From Bog-473 sp963742035 (GTDB lineage Bacteria; Actinomycetota; Acidimicrobiia; Acidimicrobiales; RAAP-2): a DNA stretch of 64,000 nt. The translations under genes were made by a program, and so were the position numbers. The first letter of the stretch is position 1. Every line of letters begins with the position of its first letter. Positions 52,654-62,041 of this stretch are shown here, piece by piece. The notes below the pieces were generated by a model, which did not search any database, was not told the DNA's origin, and worked only from the letters and a program-made list of their open reading frames with translations. The stretch lies in the NCBI GenBank assembly GCA_963742035.1, contig CAVUKH010000002.1:496001-560000 (forward strand). Direction: 5' to 3'.

Positions 52654-53870
52654 TTTGTCGCGATGATGGCGTAATCCTGAAAACCGAAGACGCTCTGCAG
52701 CAACTGGTTCAGCGCCGCACCTTCTTCTCCTTCGGGAAGCTCGTTCACGGCACTCATGAATGGGTGCGGGGATCGCTCTTCGAGCTCAACGTTGTTGAAG
52801 CCGATCTGCTCGCAAATGAACCGCAACGTTTCCGGGTGCACCGGCCGTACGTGCGAGACGTCAGCAAAGAAGTGGTTCCCGAGGGCAAAGAGACTTCGGG
52901 GGTTGATTGTCTCTATAACGAGCACCGCGCTGGGCATCAGCTTCCGGTAGGACAACTCGACCAACCGCTCGAGTTCGGAAGTGAGAAGGTGCTCGACAAC
53001 TTGCGCACAGAATATTCCACGGAGCGAATCGTCGTCAGTCACTTCGAGAAAGTGGATGCCGTCGTCCTGGACGACCGGAAGCCCTTTTGATCGGCAGAAC
53101 TCAATCATGTTGGTGTCCATATCGACACCGAGGGCCTTGTAGCCTGCAGCGAGGAGCAGTTCCAGCATTTCACCGCGGCCGCACCCGATGTCGACGATCG
53201 CCCCGTTCCCGGAGGCCGGTGGAAAGAGACTGAGGTAGCGCTCCTGGGCATGCTGGATGCTCTCGCTCGAGCCCCGACACCGATCCTCGAACGCCAAGTA
53301 GTCAATGGCCGAGCTGGTGCCTCCGGTAACGCCCAGGCGCTTGACGTCACGGCTCAGACTCTGAACTTCTACATGGCTGGCCACGGTCTTGAGAGTCTCG
53401 GCGACCTCTCTTCGATAACGACTGTGCCGCTCTATTTCCGCCACAATCTGCAACTTGAGCCGAACATTTTGTTGCCGGAGATCTTCAAGCTCGGCATCGA
53501 CTCTCGCCAGCTGCCTATTCGTGAGATCGAAGGAACCGATCACCTCTCGAGAAAACTCGATGGTTCGAGAATCGAACCCCTGCTGGGTGACCCAGCGTGG
53601 TTCCACGTACCAACTGGTGATCCTGCGGACGACGCGCTTGAAAAACCGTCCGACGCGACCTCGGAGACCCGCCGCGTCGGATAGATCGGGAGGGAGCAGA
53701 GCCTCGTGGAGCGGCTGCATCCCATGGACTGGAGCGGCAAGTCGCTCGGTGGAGACAGTGCGGATGTCAGTCGGGGGAGAGGAGCTCGGGTCGTCGATGG
53801 TGGACACGAGCTGCTGGACCCGCTCGAGCAGCGCCTCGGGGTCGATCACGTGTCCGTCAACGTCGAGCAT
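52650..53870 (-). CDS. SAM-dependent methyltransferase with N-terminal coiled coil
   Basis: A 406-residue protein. The N-terminal third contains a basic segment (FFKRVVRRITSW) and a helix of coiled-coil character (QLARVDAELEDLRQQNVRLKL). The C-terminal half is a class I methyltransferase: VDIGCGRGEMLELLL (about residue 219), LGVDMDTNMIEFC, FCAQVVEHL and VIETINPRS. Similar proteins cap or modify polysaccharide chains, including WbdD-like terminators; that role is an inference here. Start ATG 53870 is set by GGAG 6-7 nt upstream. Coupled to the triple GT. Confidence 0.85.
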   Translation of the reverse strand: MLDVDGHVIDPEALLERVQQLVSTIDDPSSSPPTDIRTVSTERLAAPVHGMQPLHEALLPPDLSDAAGLRGRVGRFFKRVVRRITSWYVEPRWVTQQGFDSRTIEFSREVIGSFDLTNRQLARVDAELEDLRQQNVRLKLQIVAEIERHSRYRREVAETLKTVASHVEVQSLSRDVKRLGVTGGTSSAIDYLAFEDRCRGSSESIQHAQERYLSLFPPASGNGAIVDIGCGRGEMLELLLAAGYKALGVDMDTNMIEFCRSKGLPVVQDDGIHFLEVTDDDSLRGIFCAQVVEHLLTSELERLVELSYRKLMPSAVLVIETINPRSLFALGNHFFADVSHVRPVHPETLRFICEQIGFNNVELEERSPHPFMSAVNELPEGEEGAALNQLLQSVFGFQDYAIIATK

Positions 53871-53962
53871 CTCTATCTCCTCGGGTCCACCGGGGATTGC
53901 GTCCACCGGACAGCCGTCATCGTACCCAGCGCAGTCCCGTCGCCTGGCCCTCAGGGCGCCTG

Positions 53963-55489
53963 TCAGGGACCGAGAGCCGTCGCCGCACCGTTGCGGGGAG
54001 TTCCGCGCCCCTTCTGCCGTTTGTCCGACTGCAGGGCCAGGACCGTCGCGGCCACGGTCAGGAGCAGACCGGCACCAAGCAGTAACCATCCCTTGGCCTC
54101 ACGGCCGCCCTGAAAGTCCCACGGGGCCGTCTTTGCCGTTCCATTCTCGAGGAGGTCGAGGTCTCCCATGAGATGTCCGCCCTCGAAAGTAAAATCGAAT
54201 GCATTTTGGGCTGCCCTTGGCATTTTCGGGTCCGGCACCAGGTGTCCTCCGTCGTAGCGGGCCTGGAGGGTCGGATTGGTGATTGTTTGCCACCACTGCT
54301 CGTACGGGACACGTACCGAGAGAAACGACACGCCCAAGCTGAGAACAGCGAGGACGCCGAATGCGACTCGGGCGACGATGTCCCATTTCTCCTTGTGCCG
54401 CGCGGCGACCAGGACTTCGACCGCGGCGATTGTAAAAAGTGCCAACACGGGGTCCAAGAATCTCGGACCCCAGGCAACGCCGCCGTCCCAGGCATCCCAC
54501 TTGGCGAAGAAGAAAATCCGAGGAACGATGAGCAACAGGAAAAGCACCGCAACAGGCCGGTCTCGACGCATGAAGATAACGAGGCCCACGAGGCCCAGGA
54601 GCGCGATGGGGTTGAACACGAAGATGCTTTTGCCCGGACTGACCAGCATTCCCTCGAGTCCGCGGCCGAGTGCCGTGTGGAAGCCCTGCCCGTTGTACGA
54701 GAACACGAAATAATTCTTGAATCGGTGGTAGTTGTACCACCCGAGGAAGGCCAGGCTTACGAGGACGGGAATGCCCATCGCAGCGATATTTCGGGGCTTT
54801 CGAATTTCGGTCCACGACACGAACATCGGGAGCGCAAGGAGTCCGATCCAAACCGTGAGGATGGAATCGGATCGGAACTGAATGACCGCTGCAGACGTGA
54901 GACCGATGACGAGAGCGGCCCATTGCCCTTCGTGTCTCCAACGCAAGACGGCCCACACCAGGATGACGATGCAAAGAGCAACTGCTGGTTCGCTGAAGAG
55001 CTCTGTCGTCGATTGCAGAGCCATTGTCAAGAAACCGAAGGTCGCCGCAGCCAAGACGGACATCGTTCTTGCCCATCGCAGCTCTTGTCCTATTGCGAAG
55101 ACGACGGCGCCGGCCACCGCAGTAACCAACGGGTTGATCAGAGACAAAAGGAGCATTTCGTGTCCGATGAGTTTCGACAAGGCATACATCGGAACGACGA
55201 GGACGCTGACCCCTATCCCATAGGGCGAATATGGCGTGCTCAGGTGTAAGTAATCGTCGAAAGCGCCTACCGTGCTGAATGTGAGGTGGTTCGTGAGGTT
55301 AATGCCCACAGCGACCATCGAAGATGCGTCGTATGCCACGAACGTGTGACGGCTGACTGCGAGATACACGAAGAAGAGGCCGCCGAAGACACAGCCGGCG
55401 ATCAACCGATCACTCCGGACAGTGTCGGGAACAGCGTGCCTCGGTCCAGTGCGAGGGCCCCGATCGGGCTTGACCATCGAAGCCTGCAC
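53963..55489 (-). CDS. polytopic membrane protein, GT-C glycosyltransferase-like (paralogue)
   Basis: A 508-residue protein with about ten or more spans and the GT-C layout. After the first span comes HTFVAYDASSM, with the acidic residue in the usual loop. SPYGIGVSVLVVPMYALS and SLINPLVTAVAG closely match the protein at 27767-29338, as do RFLDPVLAL and the FFFAKWDAWDGGVAWGPRF segment (KWHYWWGGSTWGPRF there). GTG 55489 has TATCGT 6 nt upstream. It probably uses lipid-linked sugars; acceptor unknown. Confidence 0.75.
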   Translation of the reverse strand: MQASMVKPDRGPRTGPRHAVPDTVRSDRLIAGCVFGGLFFVYLAVSRHTFVAYDASSMVAVGINLTNHLTFSTVGAFDDYLHLSTPYSPYGIGVSVLVVPMYALSKLIGHEMLLLSLINPLVTAVAGAVVFAIGQELRWARTMSVLAAATFGFLTMALQSTTELFSEPAVALCIVILVWAVLRWRHEGQWAALVIGLTSAAVIQFRSDSILTVWIGLLALPMFVSWTEIRKPRNIAAMGIPVLVSLAFLGWYNYHRFKNYFVFSYNGQGFHTALGRGLEGMLVSPGKSIFVFNPIALLGLVGLVIFMRRDRPVAVLFLLLIVPRIFFFAKWDAWDGGVAWGPRFLDPVLALFTIAAVEVLVAARHKEKWDIVARVAFGVLAVLSLGVSFLSVRVPYEQWWQTITNPTLQARYDGGHLVPDPKMPRAAQNAFDFTFEGGHLMGDLDLLENGTAKTAPWDFQGGREAKGWLLLGAGLLLTVAATVLALQSDKRQKGRGTPRNGAATALGP

Positions 55490-55495
55490 CCCGCA

Positions 55496-55501
55496 ACGAT
55501 A
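55496..55501 (-). promoter_or_regulatory. -10 box of the GT-C-like gene at 55489
   Basis: TATCGT on the minus strand with 6 nt to GTG 55489. The lower-GC genes therefore use the same leaderless promoter style as the host chromosome. Confidence 0.5.
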
Positions 55502-55536
55502 TCCTGCGAGTTTGTAGCTTTGCCATTAGGTTCACT

Positions 55537-56415
55537 ATGAAATGCAAAACGAATGAGGACGGGGAGCAGATGGGTCGACTTCGAAGGTCACAGCAGAGAG
55601 GAGTGCCTTTGAGCAGTTTGTGCAACGTTGCGGCGTACGAGGATGCGCGCTGGATGGAGCTCTTCCGAGACCTCGCTACCTACTCGTACGACGCGCACAT
55701 CTTCGGCGCCGACGGCGCGCCGAATATCTATCGGAAGGGATGGGAGTGGACCCAAGCCATCTGGGGCCTTGAGCAGCTGGACATGATTCAGCCTCACCAC
55801 AAGGCAATTGGAGTGGGTGCGGGTCGTGAATGCGTCATCTTTTGGCTGGGTGACCGCCTGCGCACCGTGGTCGCATCCGACCTGTACGGAGGAGCTGGTT
55901 GGTCCGATACCGGCGGCCGGGAGGCCGACCAAGCGGTGCTCGAGGATCCTCAGCGGTTTTGTCCCCGGCCTATCCGAAGCGATGTCATTGAGTTCAAGAC
56001 GCTCGATGGGACCGACCTCAGTATCTATCCGGCAGACACCTTCGATTTCGGGTGGTCGCTCTCTTCGATTGAGCACTTCGGTTCGCACGAGCGAGCGGCA
56101 GATGCCGTGCGAGAACTGGCGAGAGTCATCCGTCCGGGGGGAGTCGTTGCTCTTGCCACCGAATACCTACTGCTGGCGGAGCAGACGCATGTCGAGTACT
56201 TCAACCGGCAAGACCTCGAGGACTTCGTGATCAATGCCACGCCCGACCTGGAGCTGGTCGAGCCCATTGATTGGTCCCTCCCGCCAGCAGACTTCCTCAT
56301 CGATTCGATCGTGTTTCCTCATGGTATCGATCGCGTCCGCCGTCACGTTGTTCTCAACGACGGTTCGGTGCAGTGGACCTCCGTGTTGCTCTTCTTGCGG
56401 AAGAAATCGCGGTAG
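55537..56415 (+). CDS. SAM-dependent methyltransferase-like protein
   Basis: A 292-residue protein. Near residue 90 HKAIGVGAGRECVIFWL resembles motif I, VVASDLYGG the acidic strand, and DFGWSLSSIEHFG then VIRPGGVVALATEYLL the post-motif regions of a class I methyltransferase. The C-terminal RHVVLNDGSVQWTSVLLFLRKK closes the sheet. It stands alone between two minus-strand GT-C genes, so a glycan or lipid-sugar target is likely but unproven. An inner ATG at 55570 after GGGGAG is an alternative start. Confidence 0.78.
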   Translation: MKCKTNEDGEQMGRLRRSQQRGVPLSSLCNVAAYEDARWMELFRDLATYSYDAHIFGADGAPNIYRKGWEWTQAIWGLEQLDMIQPHHKAIGVGAGRECVIFWLGDRLRTVVASDLYGGAGWSDTGGREADQAVLEDPQRFCPRPIRSDVIEFKTLDGTDLSIYPADTFDFGWSLSSIEHFGSHERAADAVRELARVIRPGGVVALATEYLLLAEQTHVEYFNRQDLEDFVINATPDLELVEPIDWSLPPADFLIDSIVFPHGIDRVRRHVVLNDGSVQWTSVLLFLRKKSR

Positions 56416-56550
56416 CTCGGTCAGAAACCCTGGTTCGGACGGGGGATGGGCCCTCGGTCCCCGGTACGTGGGTACACCATCGTCAAAGGCCGGCCCGATC
56501 CCCGTTTCAGATGAGTCGGCTCCCGCACCAAGGAGCAGGTTCCTGGGCGA

Positions 56551-58530
56551 CTAGGGGGAGCCGCCCTTCGTGAGAGTGATGCTCCTCATCTCAAAGCTCC
56601 CGAGGCCCACCCAGAGAGCTCGGAACGTAATCTGCTCCGAGGTTCGGACCTCAAACGTGATGCGATCGGAGTTGGAAGTGTTGGGAAGAGGGATGGCACC
56701 CAACCGCACGTTCCGTGCATGCGAATCCCCGGTGACCGCGAAGACGGCCAATGTTGCTTTCCCCGTGCCGGTCAGGACACGGTAGTTGATAGTGGCCTCG
56801 TAGGAGCCTGGCAAGAGAGTCCAGTACGGACCCAACACGGGAGGTGACATCGGGCCGGTCAACACCCGACTGGTTCCGCGGGTCGGCGAACTCGAGAAAT
56901 AAGACGATGCAGTGAAGGTGATGGGTGCGGGCAGCAAATCCTGCGTGACCAACGTCGCGAGCCCAGTGAGAACTGACAGTGCGAGAAGAGAGCCCAGTAT
57001 CTTTCGGTTGTATTTCGTCGGGCGTCTGAGAAGCGCGAGCAAGAAATAAACGGCGGTCGCTCCGCTCGCCACCAGCCATACCAGCCCAAGGCAAGTTCGA
57101 CTGCTCAACCACCAATCGATGCCGGGAATCGCGCCGACGATGGACGTCGCCCCATCGGATGAAACTCCCACAACATTGGAAACAGTCACGGGCCAATGCG
57201 CGACGCTTCCGAGGTACCCCAAGACGGGCGAAGGATCCAACCCGGCGGCCGGCCACCAGCCTGAGTACCTGCTGGGATCCCAGGCCAGTTGGTTGAAATA
57301 GAGATGCTCGTCAAGCAGGATGGGCGCCGCTTGGAGCACGTAGATCACTCCGATCAGAACTGCGAGCGTCTTGACCGCCCTCGGGCGTATTTTCCACAGC
57401 TCGAGCAGATACATGCCGGCGAAAGCGAACAGCACCGGCATGTCGGGCCACTCGAACCTCCCCACCAGACTTCCTCCGCCAAAGCTGATCTCTTGAGTCG
57501 CGTTCCCATATGCAAGGCCGAGGATCATGACGACGGCCGTGAGGCAAGCCAAGGGATTTCGCCGTCTAGAAACCCAGATGCCCGCTATGCCGAGTAGTGA
57601 CACAGGAAACTGGACTATCAGCCCCTGTCGTCGGTCGAACAGCAAGGCGACGAAACGCGTGAGCGTATTCAGTCCCAACAAGCTGATTGGTTGACGGTCC
57701 CCGAAGGGATAACCGAAGCCCCATATGTTGAATCCAACGAGACATGCCAAGCTAATGATCGGAGGTATGACCAGCCAGAGAAGTTGGTCCGTTGGCAGTC
57801 GAGTTCGAAAGTAGACGATCAAGATCACCAACATGAAGACAGGCTGCAGAAGGATGTTCTTGGCATCGAGCCACGGTAGAAAAGCCAACAGACTGGACCC
57901 AGCAGCAACTTGGAGGCTCGTGAGCGTGCCGCGCCTTTCGATGAGAGCGAGCAACATAATCAAGATGGCTATGACCAAGCCGGTGATCAGATCTGGGTAG
58001 AACTGCGTGGCAGCAAGTAGATAGGCTGGTGCGAGAACGAGTCCAACTATCGCGATACGCCAACGTGATGTGAACTCCACGACCTCGCCTACCAAGTGCG
58101 CAAGGCCAATCGCCAGAAGAGCAAGGATCACGAGAAGCGCCGCTACGGCCATCCCAGTGCCGGCAAGCATCGGGATGGCGAGAAGCGCGGACAGTCCAAT
58201 CGCGTGCCCTGGTAGGACAAGCCCGTCCCGGTACCTCGGAGTGCCCTGTCCGATCTGAGCTGCGAGATGTGGGCCGGGATGTGCCTTCCACGGAAAGATC
58301 ACGTGATGCGTTATGGCAAAGTTGTAGCCAGGGTTGAGGTTGATCGTGTGGAACCTTCCGATCGATACCGCTTCCACGAAGTAATAGGGCTCGTCGCCCC
58401 CGATTCCCACTCCTTGGTGCCGGACCAGGACGAGTGCTCCCGCCGAGGCGGCGAGCAAAATCACAGCACCGTAGAGCGCCGGCAGGAAGAGATGGACTCG
58501 ATCAGTCAGGTGTTGTCGAATACTGAGCAT
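56551..58530 (-). CDS. large polytopic membrane protein, GT-C-like
   Basis: A 659-residue protein with about twelve spans, then a 120-residue C-terminal extracytoplasmic beta-rich domain (FTASSYFSSSPTRGTSRVL, PGSYEATINYRVL, VRTSEQITFRALWVGLG). The first loop holds GIGGDEPYYFVEAVSIG, with the Asp-Glu of GT-C enzymes of the PMT/ArnT type. The C-terminal domain may bind sugar. It is more distant from the two paralogous GT-C proteins. ATG 58530 is preferred; a longer frame to 58572 adds a non-hydrophobic stretch. Gene GC is below average for the window. Confidence 0.75.
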   Translation of the reverse strand: MLSIRQHLTDRVHLFLPALYGAVILLAASAGALVLVRHQGVGIGGDEPYYFVEAVSIGRFHTINLNPGYNFAITHHVIFPWKAHPGPHLAAQIGQGTPRYRDGLVLPGHAIGLSALLAIPMLAGTGMAVAALLVILALLAIGLAHLVGEVVEFTSRWRIAIVGLVLAPAYLLAATQFYPDLITGLVIAILIMLLALIERRGTLTSLQVAAGSSLLAFLPWLDAKNILLQPVFMLVILIVYFRTRLPTDQLLWLVIPPIISLACLVGFNIWGFGYPFGDRQPISLLGLNTLTRFVALLFDRRQGLIVQFPVSLLGIAGIWVSRRRNPLACLTAVVMILGLAYGNATQEISFGGGSLVGRFEWPDMPVLFAFAGMYLLELWKIRPRAVKTLAVLIGVIYVLQAAPILLDEHLYFNQLAWDPSRYSGWWPAAGLDPSPVLGYLGSVAHWPVTVSNVVGVSSDGATSIVGAIPGIDWWLSSRTCLGLVWLVASGATAVYFLLALLRRPTKYNRKILGSLLALSVLTGLATLVTQDLLPAPITFTASSYFSSSPTRGTSRVLTGPMSPPVLGPYWTLLPGSYEATINYRVLTGTGKATLAVFAVTGDSHARNVRLGAIPLPNTSNSDRITFEVRTSEQITFRALWVGLGSFEMRSITLTKGGSP

Positions 58531-58824
58531 CGCTTCGCCATGGTGGCGCCCGTCGGTGCGACCCAGCGGCATTGCCCGTCAAGCTAGCCGCACGTGCTCA
58601 CTGACCGACGGCAGTCGTCGTTTCAGTGGCCCGTCCACTGGCACGGGGTGCGGGAGAATTCCACAGGGAAACGCCGGGTTTCCATCACGGGTGCAGCCGG
58701 CGGGATCACCCGGACGCCGAAGCTGTCTGGTTGCCCGAGGGTCGGCAAACCCGGAGGCTGGCACAACAGACAGACTCAGCACCAGGATCGCGAATTCTGT
58801 GCGGGTCCGATAGATTCTCTCGCG
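58531..58824. other. divergent intergenic region
   Basis: About 290 bases between a GT-C gene and a coiled-coil gene. Frames on the plus strand are low in hydrophobic order and lack motifs, so I do not call a gene. The right end carries the TAGATT box at 58811. Confidence 0.45.
58811..58816 (+). promoter_or_regulatory. -10 box of the coiled-coil gene
   Basis: TAGATT is followed by 8 nt and GTG 58825. It fixes the start, removing 77 non-credible upstream codons. Confidence 0.5.
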
Positions 58825-59391
58825 GTGTCCCGACAGCGATCGAGTGCTTTCAACCCAGAACCTCCATCGCCGCCCGCCGTTTCGGCCACCGGGATCGAGC
58901 GCGGTCCCGATGACTCACAAACCCTTGAGGCGAGGAGCGAGAACCTGCGCGCGGTCGTGGCCCTGGCGCAGGAGCATGCCAACCTGGGCCTCCCCGTCGC
59001 TCCGTCGGAGCGCTTCCGATTCGCGAAACGCCTGGTCGCTCGGGTCTGCTGGACGTTCCTGCGCCATCAGGTCGCCTTCAACGAGGCCACTGTCGAAGCG
59101 ATTCGGGAGTTGTCGGGACATGTCTCTCGATTGGAGCAGAGAGTCAAGGACGACCTGCTCGACTTTGCTGACCGCAGTGCGTCGCAGGCCCAGGCTGAAA
59201 TCACTGACCAGGTTGCCGATGCCCGCAGCATGCACGCAGACCTCATTCTCGAGCTCCGTACGCTCCAGGCGGAGCTCGATGCGGTGCTGAAAGAAGGGGC
59301 GCTCGACCGCCCACTGGTACAAGGACGTCCTGCACCCGACGAGCGGCGACACGCCGCCGGAGATGGCGACGGCGAGATCGAACGTCGTTGA
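58825..59391 (+). CDS. coiled-coil protein upstream of a GT4 gene
   Basis: A 188-residue soluble protein. It has a Pro/Ser-rich N-terminus, a helical segment RFRFAKRLVARVCWTFLRHQ and then a long amphipathic heptad-like region from FNEATVEAIRELSGHVSRLEQRV to LILELRTLQAELDAVLKEG. Such small helical proteins are common in glycan loci beside GT4 genes, perhaps scaffolding enzymes at the membrane (inference). No enzyme motif is seen. Its end overlaps the next gene's TTG start. Confidence 0.65.
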   Translation: MSRQRSSAFNPEPPSPPAVSATGIERGPDDSQTLEARSENLRAVVALAQEHANLGLPVAPSERFRFAKRLVARVCWTFLRHQVAFNEATVEAIRELSGHVSRLEQRVKDDLLDFADRSASQAQAEITDQVADARSMHADLILELRTLQAELDAVLKEGALDRPLVQGRPAPDERRHAAGDGDGEIERR

Positions 59392-60560
59392 CATCGCCTG
59401 GAGAGCACCTCGGCGTGAACGCCTTCGGCGACTGGAGATCGACGACCGGTCTGGCCGAGGCCGGCCGGCGATTGGCCCGCGCACTCGTGCGCCGAGGTGT
59501 GACACTTTCTTGTAGCACGGTGAGGACGGGTGCTCCGACCGACGACACCCTCTGGCCCACCGATCTCGCTGCCCTCACCGGCCCACCAACGTGGCCCATC
59601 GATCTGTGGACACTCAACATCAACGAGTTCGCCATGTTGGGTGAAGCAGCCGTCAATGAGCTCGGCGATTCGCGCTATCGCATTGCCACCTGGTACTGGG
59701 AGCTCTCCACCACCCCGAGATCGCTGTGGGGTGCGTTCGATCAGGTCGACGAAATCTGGGTACCGAGTTCCTTCGTCCGACGGTCGTTTCTTCGTTATAC
59801 CCGGACACCGATACATATCGTTCCGACCGTGGTCCCGGTCTTCGAGCGTGGGACGAACGCGGCTGATGTGCGCGGCCGGCTGGGGATCTCCCGGCACGCC
59901 GCACTCTTCCTCTTCACATTCGACTTCAACTCTTCGACCGCCCGAAAGAACCCGTTCGGTGTCATTGAGGCTTTCGCCCAAGCCTTTCCGGCGCGCGACG
60001 ACCACGCAGTGCTCGTGATAAAGACGATGAATCTCGACCAGTCGCCACGATTCGAAGCAGATATTCGACAAGCCCTCCGGCGTGTCAACGGTGTCCTCAT
60101 TTCTGAGTTCTTGTCCCAGCAGAATCTGGCGGACCTCTTTCATGCCTGTGACGTCTATGTCTCCACCCATCGGTCGGAGGGCTTCGGACTTGGTATGGCT
60201 GAGGCGATGGCGCTCGGCAAGCCGGTGATCGCGACGTCGTACTCCGGCAACTGCGACTTCATGAATGCGAGAAACAGTTGTCCCGTGGGCTATCGGCTGC
60301 GCCCGGTGACGGCACGAGATCATGAATACCAAACGGGTCTGCGGGACGTCTATGTCGAGGGTGCGGTGTGGGCTGAGCCCGATATCACCGAGGCAGCCCA
60401 ATGGATGCGGCTGCTCGCACGTAACGAAGCGATTCGCACGCGTATAGGGGGCGAGGCCGCTCGGACGATGCGTGAGGGATTCTCGGAGATAGCGGTGGGT
60501 GGCGTCGCTGAGGTCCGGCTTCAAACCGCGTACGAACGCGTTCGAGCGGCCGCATCGTGA
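59388..60560 (+). CDS. GT4 glycosyltransferase
   Basis: A 390-residue GT-B enzyme. After VNAFGDWRSTTGLAEAGRRLARAL come WELSTTPRSLWGAFDQVDEIWVPS, FLFTFDFNSSTARKNP and the donor-site motif STHRSEGFGLGMAEAMALGKPVIATSYSG, with the typical EX7E spacing. It fits rhamnosyl- or mannosyl-type transferases. Two starts are possible: TTG 59388 (overlapping the upstream stop) and GTG 59415 with GGAGAG 9 nt before it. Convergent with the GT2 gene. Confidence 0.9.
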   Translation: MTSPGEHLGVNAFGDWRSTTGLAEAGRRLARALVRRGVTLSCSTVRTGAPTDDTLWPTDLAALTGPPTWPIDLWTLNINEFAMLGEAAVNELGDSRYRIATWYWELSTTPRSLWGAFDQVDEIWVPSSFVRRSFLRYTRTPIHIVPTVVPVFERGTNAADVRGRLGISRHAALFLFTFDFNSSTARKNPFGVIEAFAQAFPARDDHAVLVIKTMNLDQSPRFEADIRQALRRVNGVLISEFLSQQNLADLFHACDVYVSTHRSEGFGLGMAEAMALGKPVIATSYSGNCDFMNARNSCPVGYRLRPVTARDHEYQTGLRDVYVEGAVWAEPDITEAAQWMRLLARNEAIRTRIGGEAARTMREGFSEIAVGGVAEVRLQTAYERVRAAAS

Positions 60561-60582
60561 CCATCGCCGACGTTGGGCAACG

Positions 60583-61764
60583 TCAGAAGACGCGCTCCCG
60601 ATAGGGAGACCGGGAGAGCGGGATCGCCCCGGATGTGCCGACTTCCGCCTCGATCTCGCGGCTCACTGGACCGCGGTCGAAGATCCGGACCTCCCGTGGT
60701 GGCTGCCCGACAATCGTCTCCACTGCCAGAAGTGCGCCGCCCTCTCCCACGGTGAACGTCGCCTCGAAACCTTGGTAGGAGGCCATGATCGTGGGTACGA
60801 CACCATCCGGGTCGATCCGAAAGCGCACACCATCGATGTCGTCCGATCGTTGGCGTAGGCGACTGGTCTCGAGCCGATAACCGTGTTGGCGGGCTGCCGA
60901 CGTCACGATCCGGTGGAGGCCGCGCTCGCGCAGATCGTCGATAATGCCTGACGCGGAGAACGCAGCGAGCTGGGAGGCGAACTGCGGATACCGTTCCCCA
61001 ATGATCGCCTGGCGGGTGCGATTCATCCGATCGGCGTCGCCCACGAGGTTCTGCACTTGGCTCATCCGGGAGTGAGCACGGTAGGCGAAGCACGATGGAA
61101 CGAGGGCAGATTGATAGCCCAAGGTGTGACCGCGCAGGCACCAGTCGATCTCCGCCGAGTAACCGTTGGTGAACACCGGGTCCATCAGCCCGACGTCGTC
61201 GATCATGGCCGTTGCGAACGCGGTGCAGAATCCGGCGCCCGTGGGAATCACGACAGCGTGGCCGTCGAATTCCTCGTTGAGCCGATCAGAGATCCAGTCG
61301 ACGATGTCGGGATTTTCCCTCAGGCAGTCCGAGTCGGTAGTGGGGATCGAATAGATGCCAGGGTCGTTGGACCAGGCGCTGGTGGATGAAACAGAGCGGT
61401 CTTCGGTCAACGGACCTATGAGTGTCGGGATGAGGTTGGAAGGCACGACCGCATCGGAGTTCAGTAGGACGACCGCGTCATACGCGGCGTCAACGGCGCG
61501 TTGCATCGCCAGGTTCATGCTCCGAGGAATCCCGAGGTTCCGGGGAGCCCGGTAGTACTCGAACCCGAGATCCACCGCCATCTCGCGGCAGCGGTCGCTC
61601 CATCCCGGCGTCGTGCCAGCGTCATCGAGCACCAGGACGTCAACGGAGTGGCTTCCCGGTTGGAGGCGCCCCAGCGAGGACAAACACGGGGCGAAGAATT
61701 CCTCGCCGTTGTAGACGAGTGGCGCGACGAGGACCCGCCAGGATCGATCAGACACGGAGGGCAT
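60583..61764 (-). CDS. GT2 glycosyltransferase
   Basis: A 393-residue GT-A enzyme. APLVYNGEEFFAPCLSSL, VLVLDDAGTTPG, RNLGIPRSMNLAMQRAVD and LLNSDAVVPSNLIPTLI form the nucleotide and metal site; FTNGYSAEIDWCLRGHTLGY is the acceptor-side region. A C-terminal extension of about 120 residues (HGYRLETSRLRQRSDD onward) is beta-rich and not part of the usual core. The gene overlaps the coiled-coil gene's end by 17 nt, as the last gene of the minus-strand set. Confidence 0.88.
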   Translation of the reverse strand: MPSVSDRSWRVLVAPLVYNGEEFFAPCLSSLGRLQPGSHSVDVLVLDDAGTTPGWSDRCREMAVDLGFEYYRAPRNLGIPRSMNLAMQRAVDAAYDAVVLLNSDAVVPSNLIPTLIGPLTEDRSVSSTSAWSNDPGIYSIPTTDSDCLRENPDIVDWISDRLNEEFDGHAVVIPTGAGFCTAFATAMIDDVGLMDPVFTNGYSAEIDWCLRGHTLGYQSALVPSCFAYRAHSRMSQVQNLVGDADRMNRTRQAIIGERYPQFASQLAAFSASGIIDDLRERGLHRIVTSAARQHGYRLETSRLRQRSDDIDGVRFRIDPDGVVPTIMASYQGFEATFTVGEGGALLAVETIVGQPPREVRIFDRGPVSREIEAEVGTSGAIPLSRSPYRERVF

Positions 61765-62041
61765 TGCGGACCGCCCAGATGCGCGATGCCAACCGGTACG
61801 CAGCAGAAGACTTCATCTGCTCGTGCTCGGCTCGGTACTGGGTGTATTCGATCCGTAGCTGATCCAACTCGCTGCGCAGATTCATGACCTGCTCGCGCGC
61901 CTCAATCAGCCGTTCGGTGAGATCGATCACTCGTGCGGTGGCCATCTCCGCATCGACGAGGGCCTGGGTCAAAGAGAGCCGGTCGAGCTCCTTTTCTAGC
62001 GTTTCTTGCACGGAACCTCCTTGGGACGGCGCAACGATCAT
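61748..62041 (-). CDS. short coiled-coil protein in glycosyltransferase operon
   Basis: A 97-residue helical protein with heptad pattern: LEKELDRLSLTQALVDAEM, then ATARVIDLTERLIEAREQV and NLRSELDQLRIEYTQYRAE, ending in SSAAYRLASRIWAVRNALRV, a basic amphipathic tail that could sit on the membrane. It lies between two glycosyltransferase genes with overlaps on both sides. The ATG overlaps the upstream TGA. A later GTG at 62011, just after GGAGG, is an alternative start. It resembles the helical linkers of GT scaffolds. Confidence 0.68.
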   Translation of the reverse strand: MIVAPSQGGSVQETLEKELDRLSLTQALVDAEMATARVIDLTERLIEAREQVMNLRSELDQLRIEYTQYRAEHEQMKSSAAYRLASRIWAVRNALRV

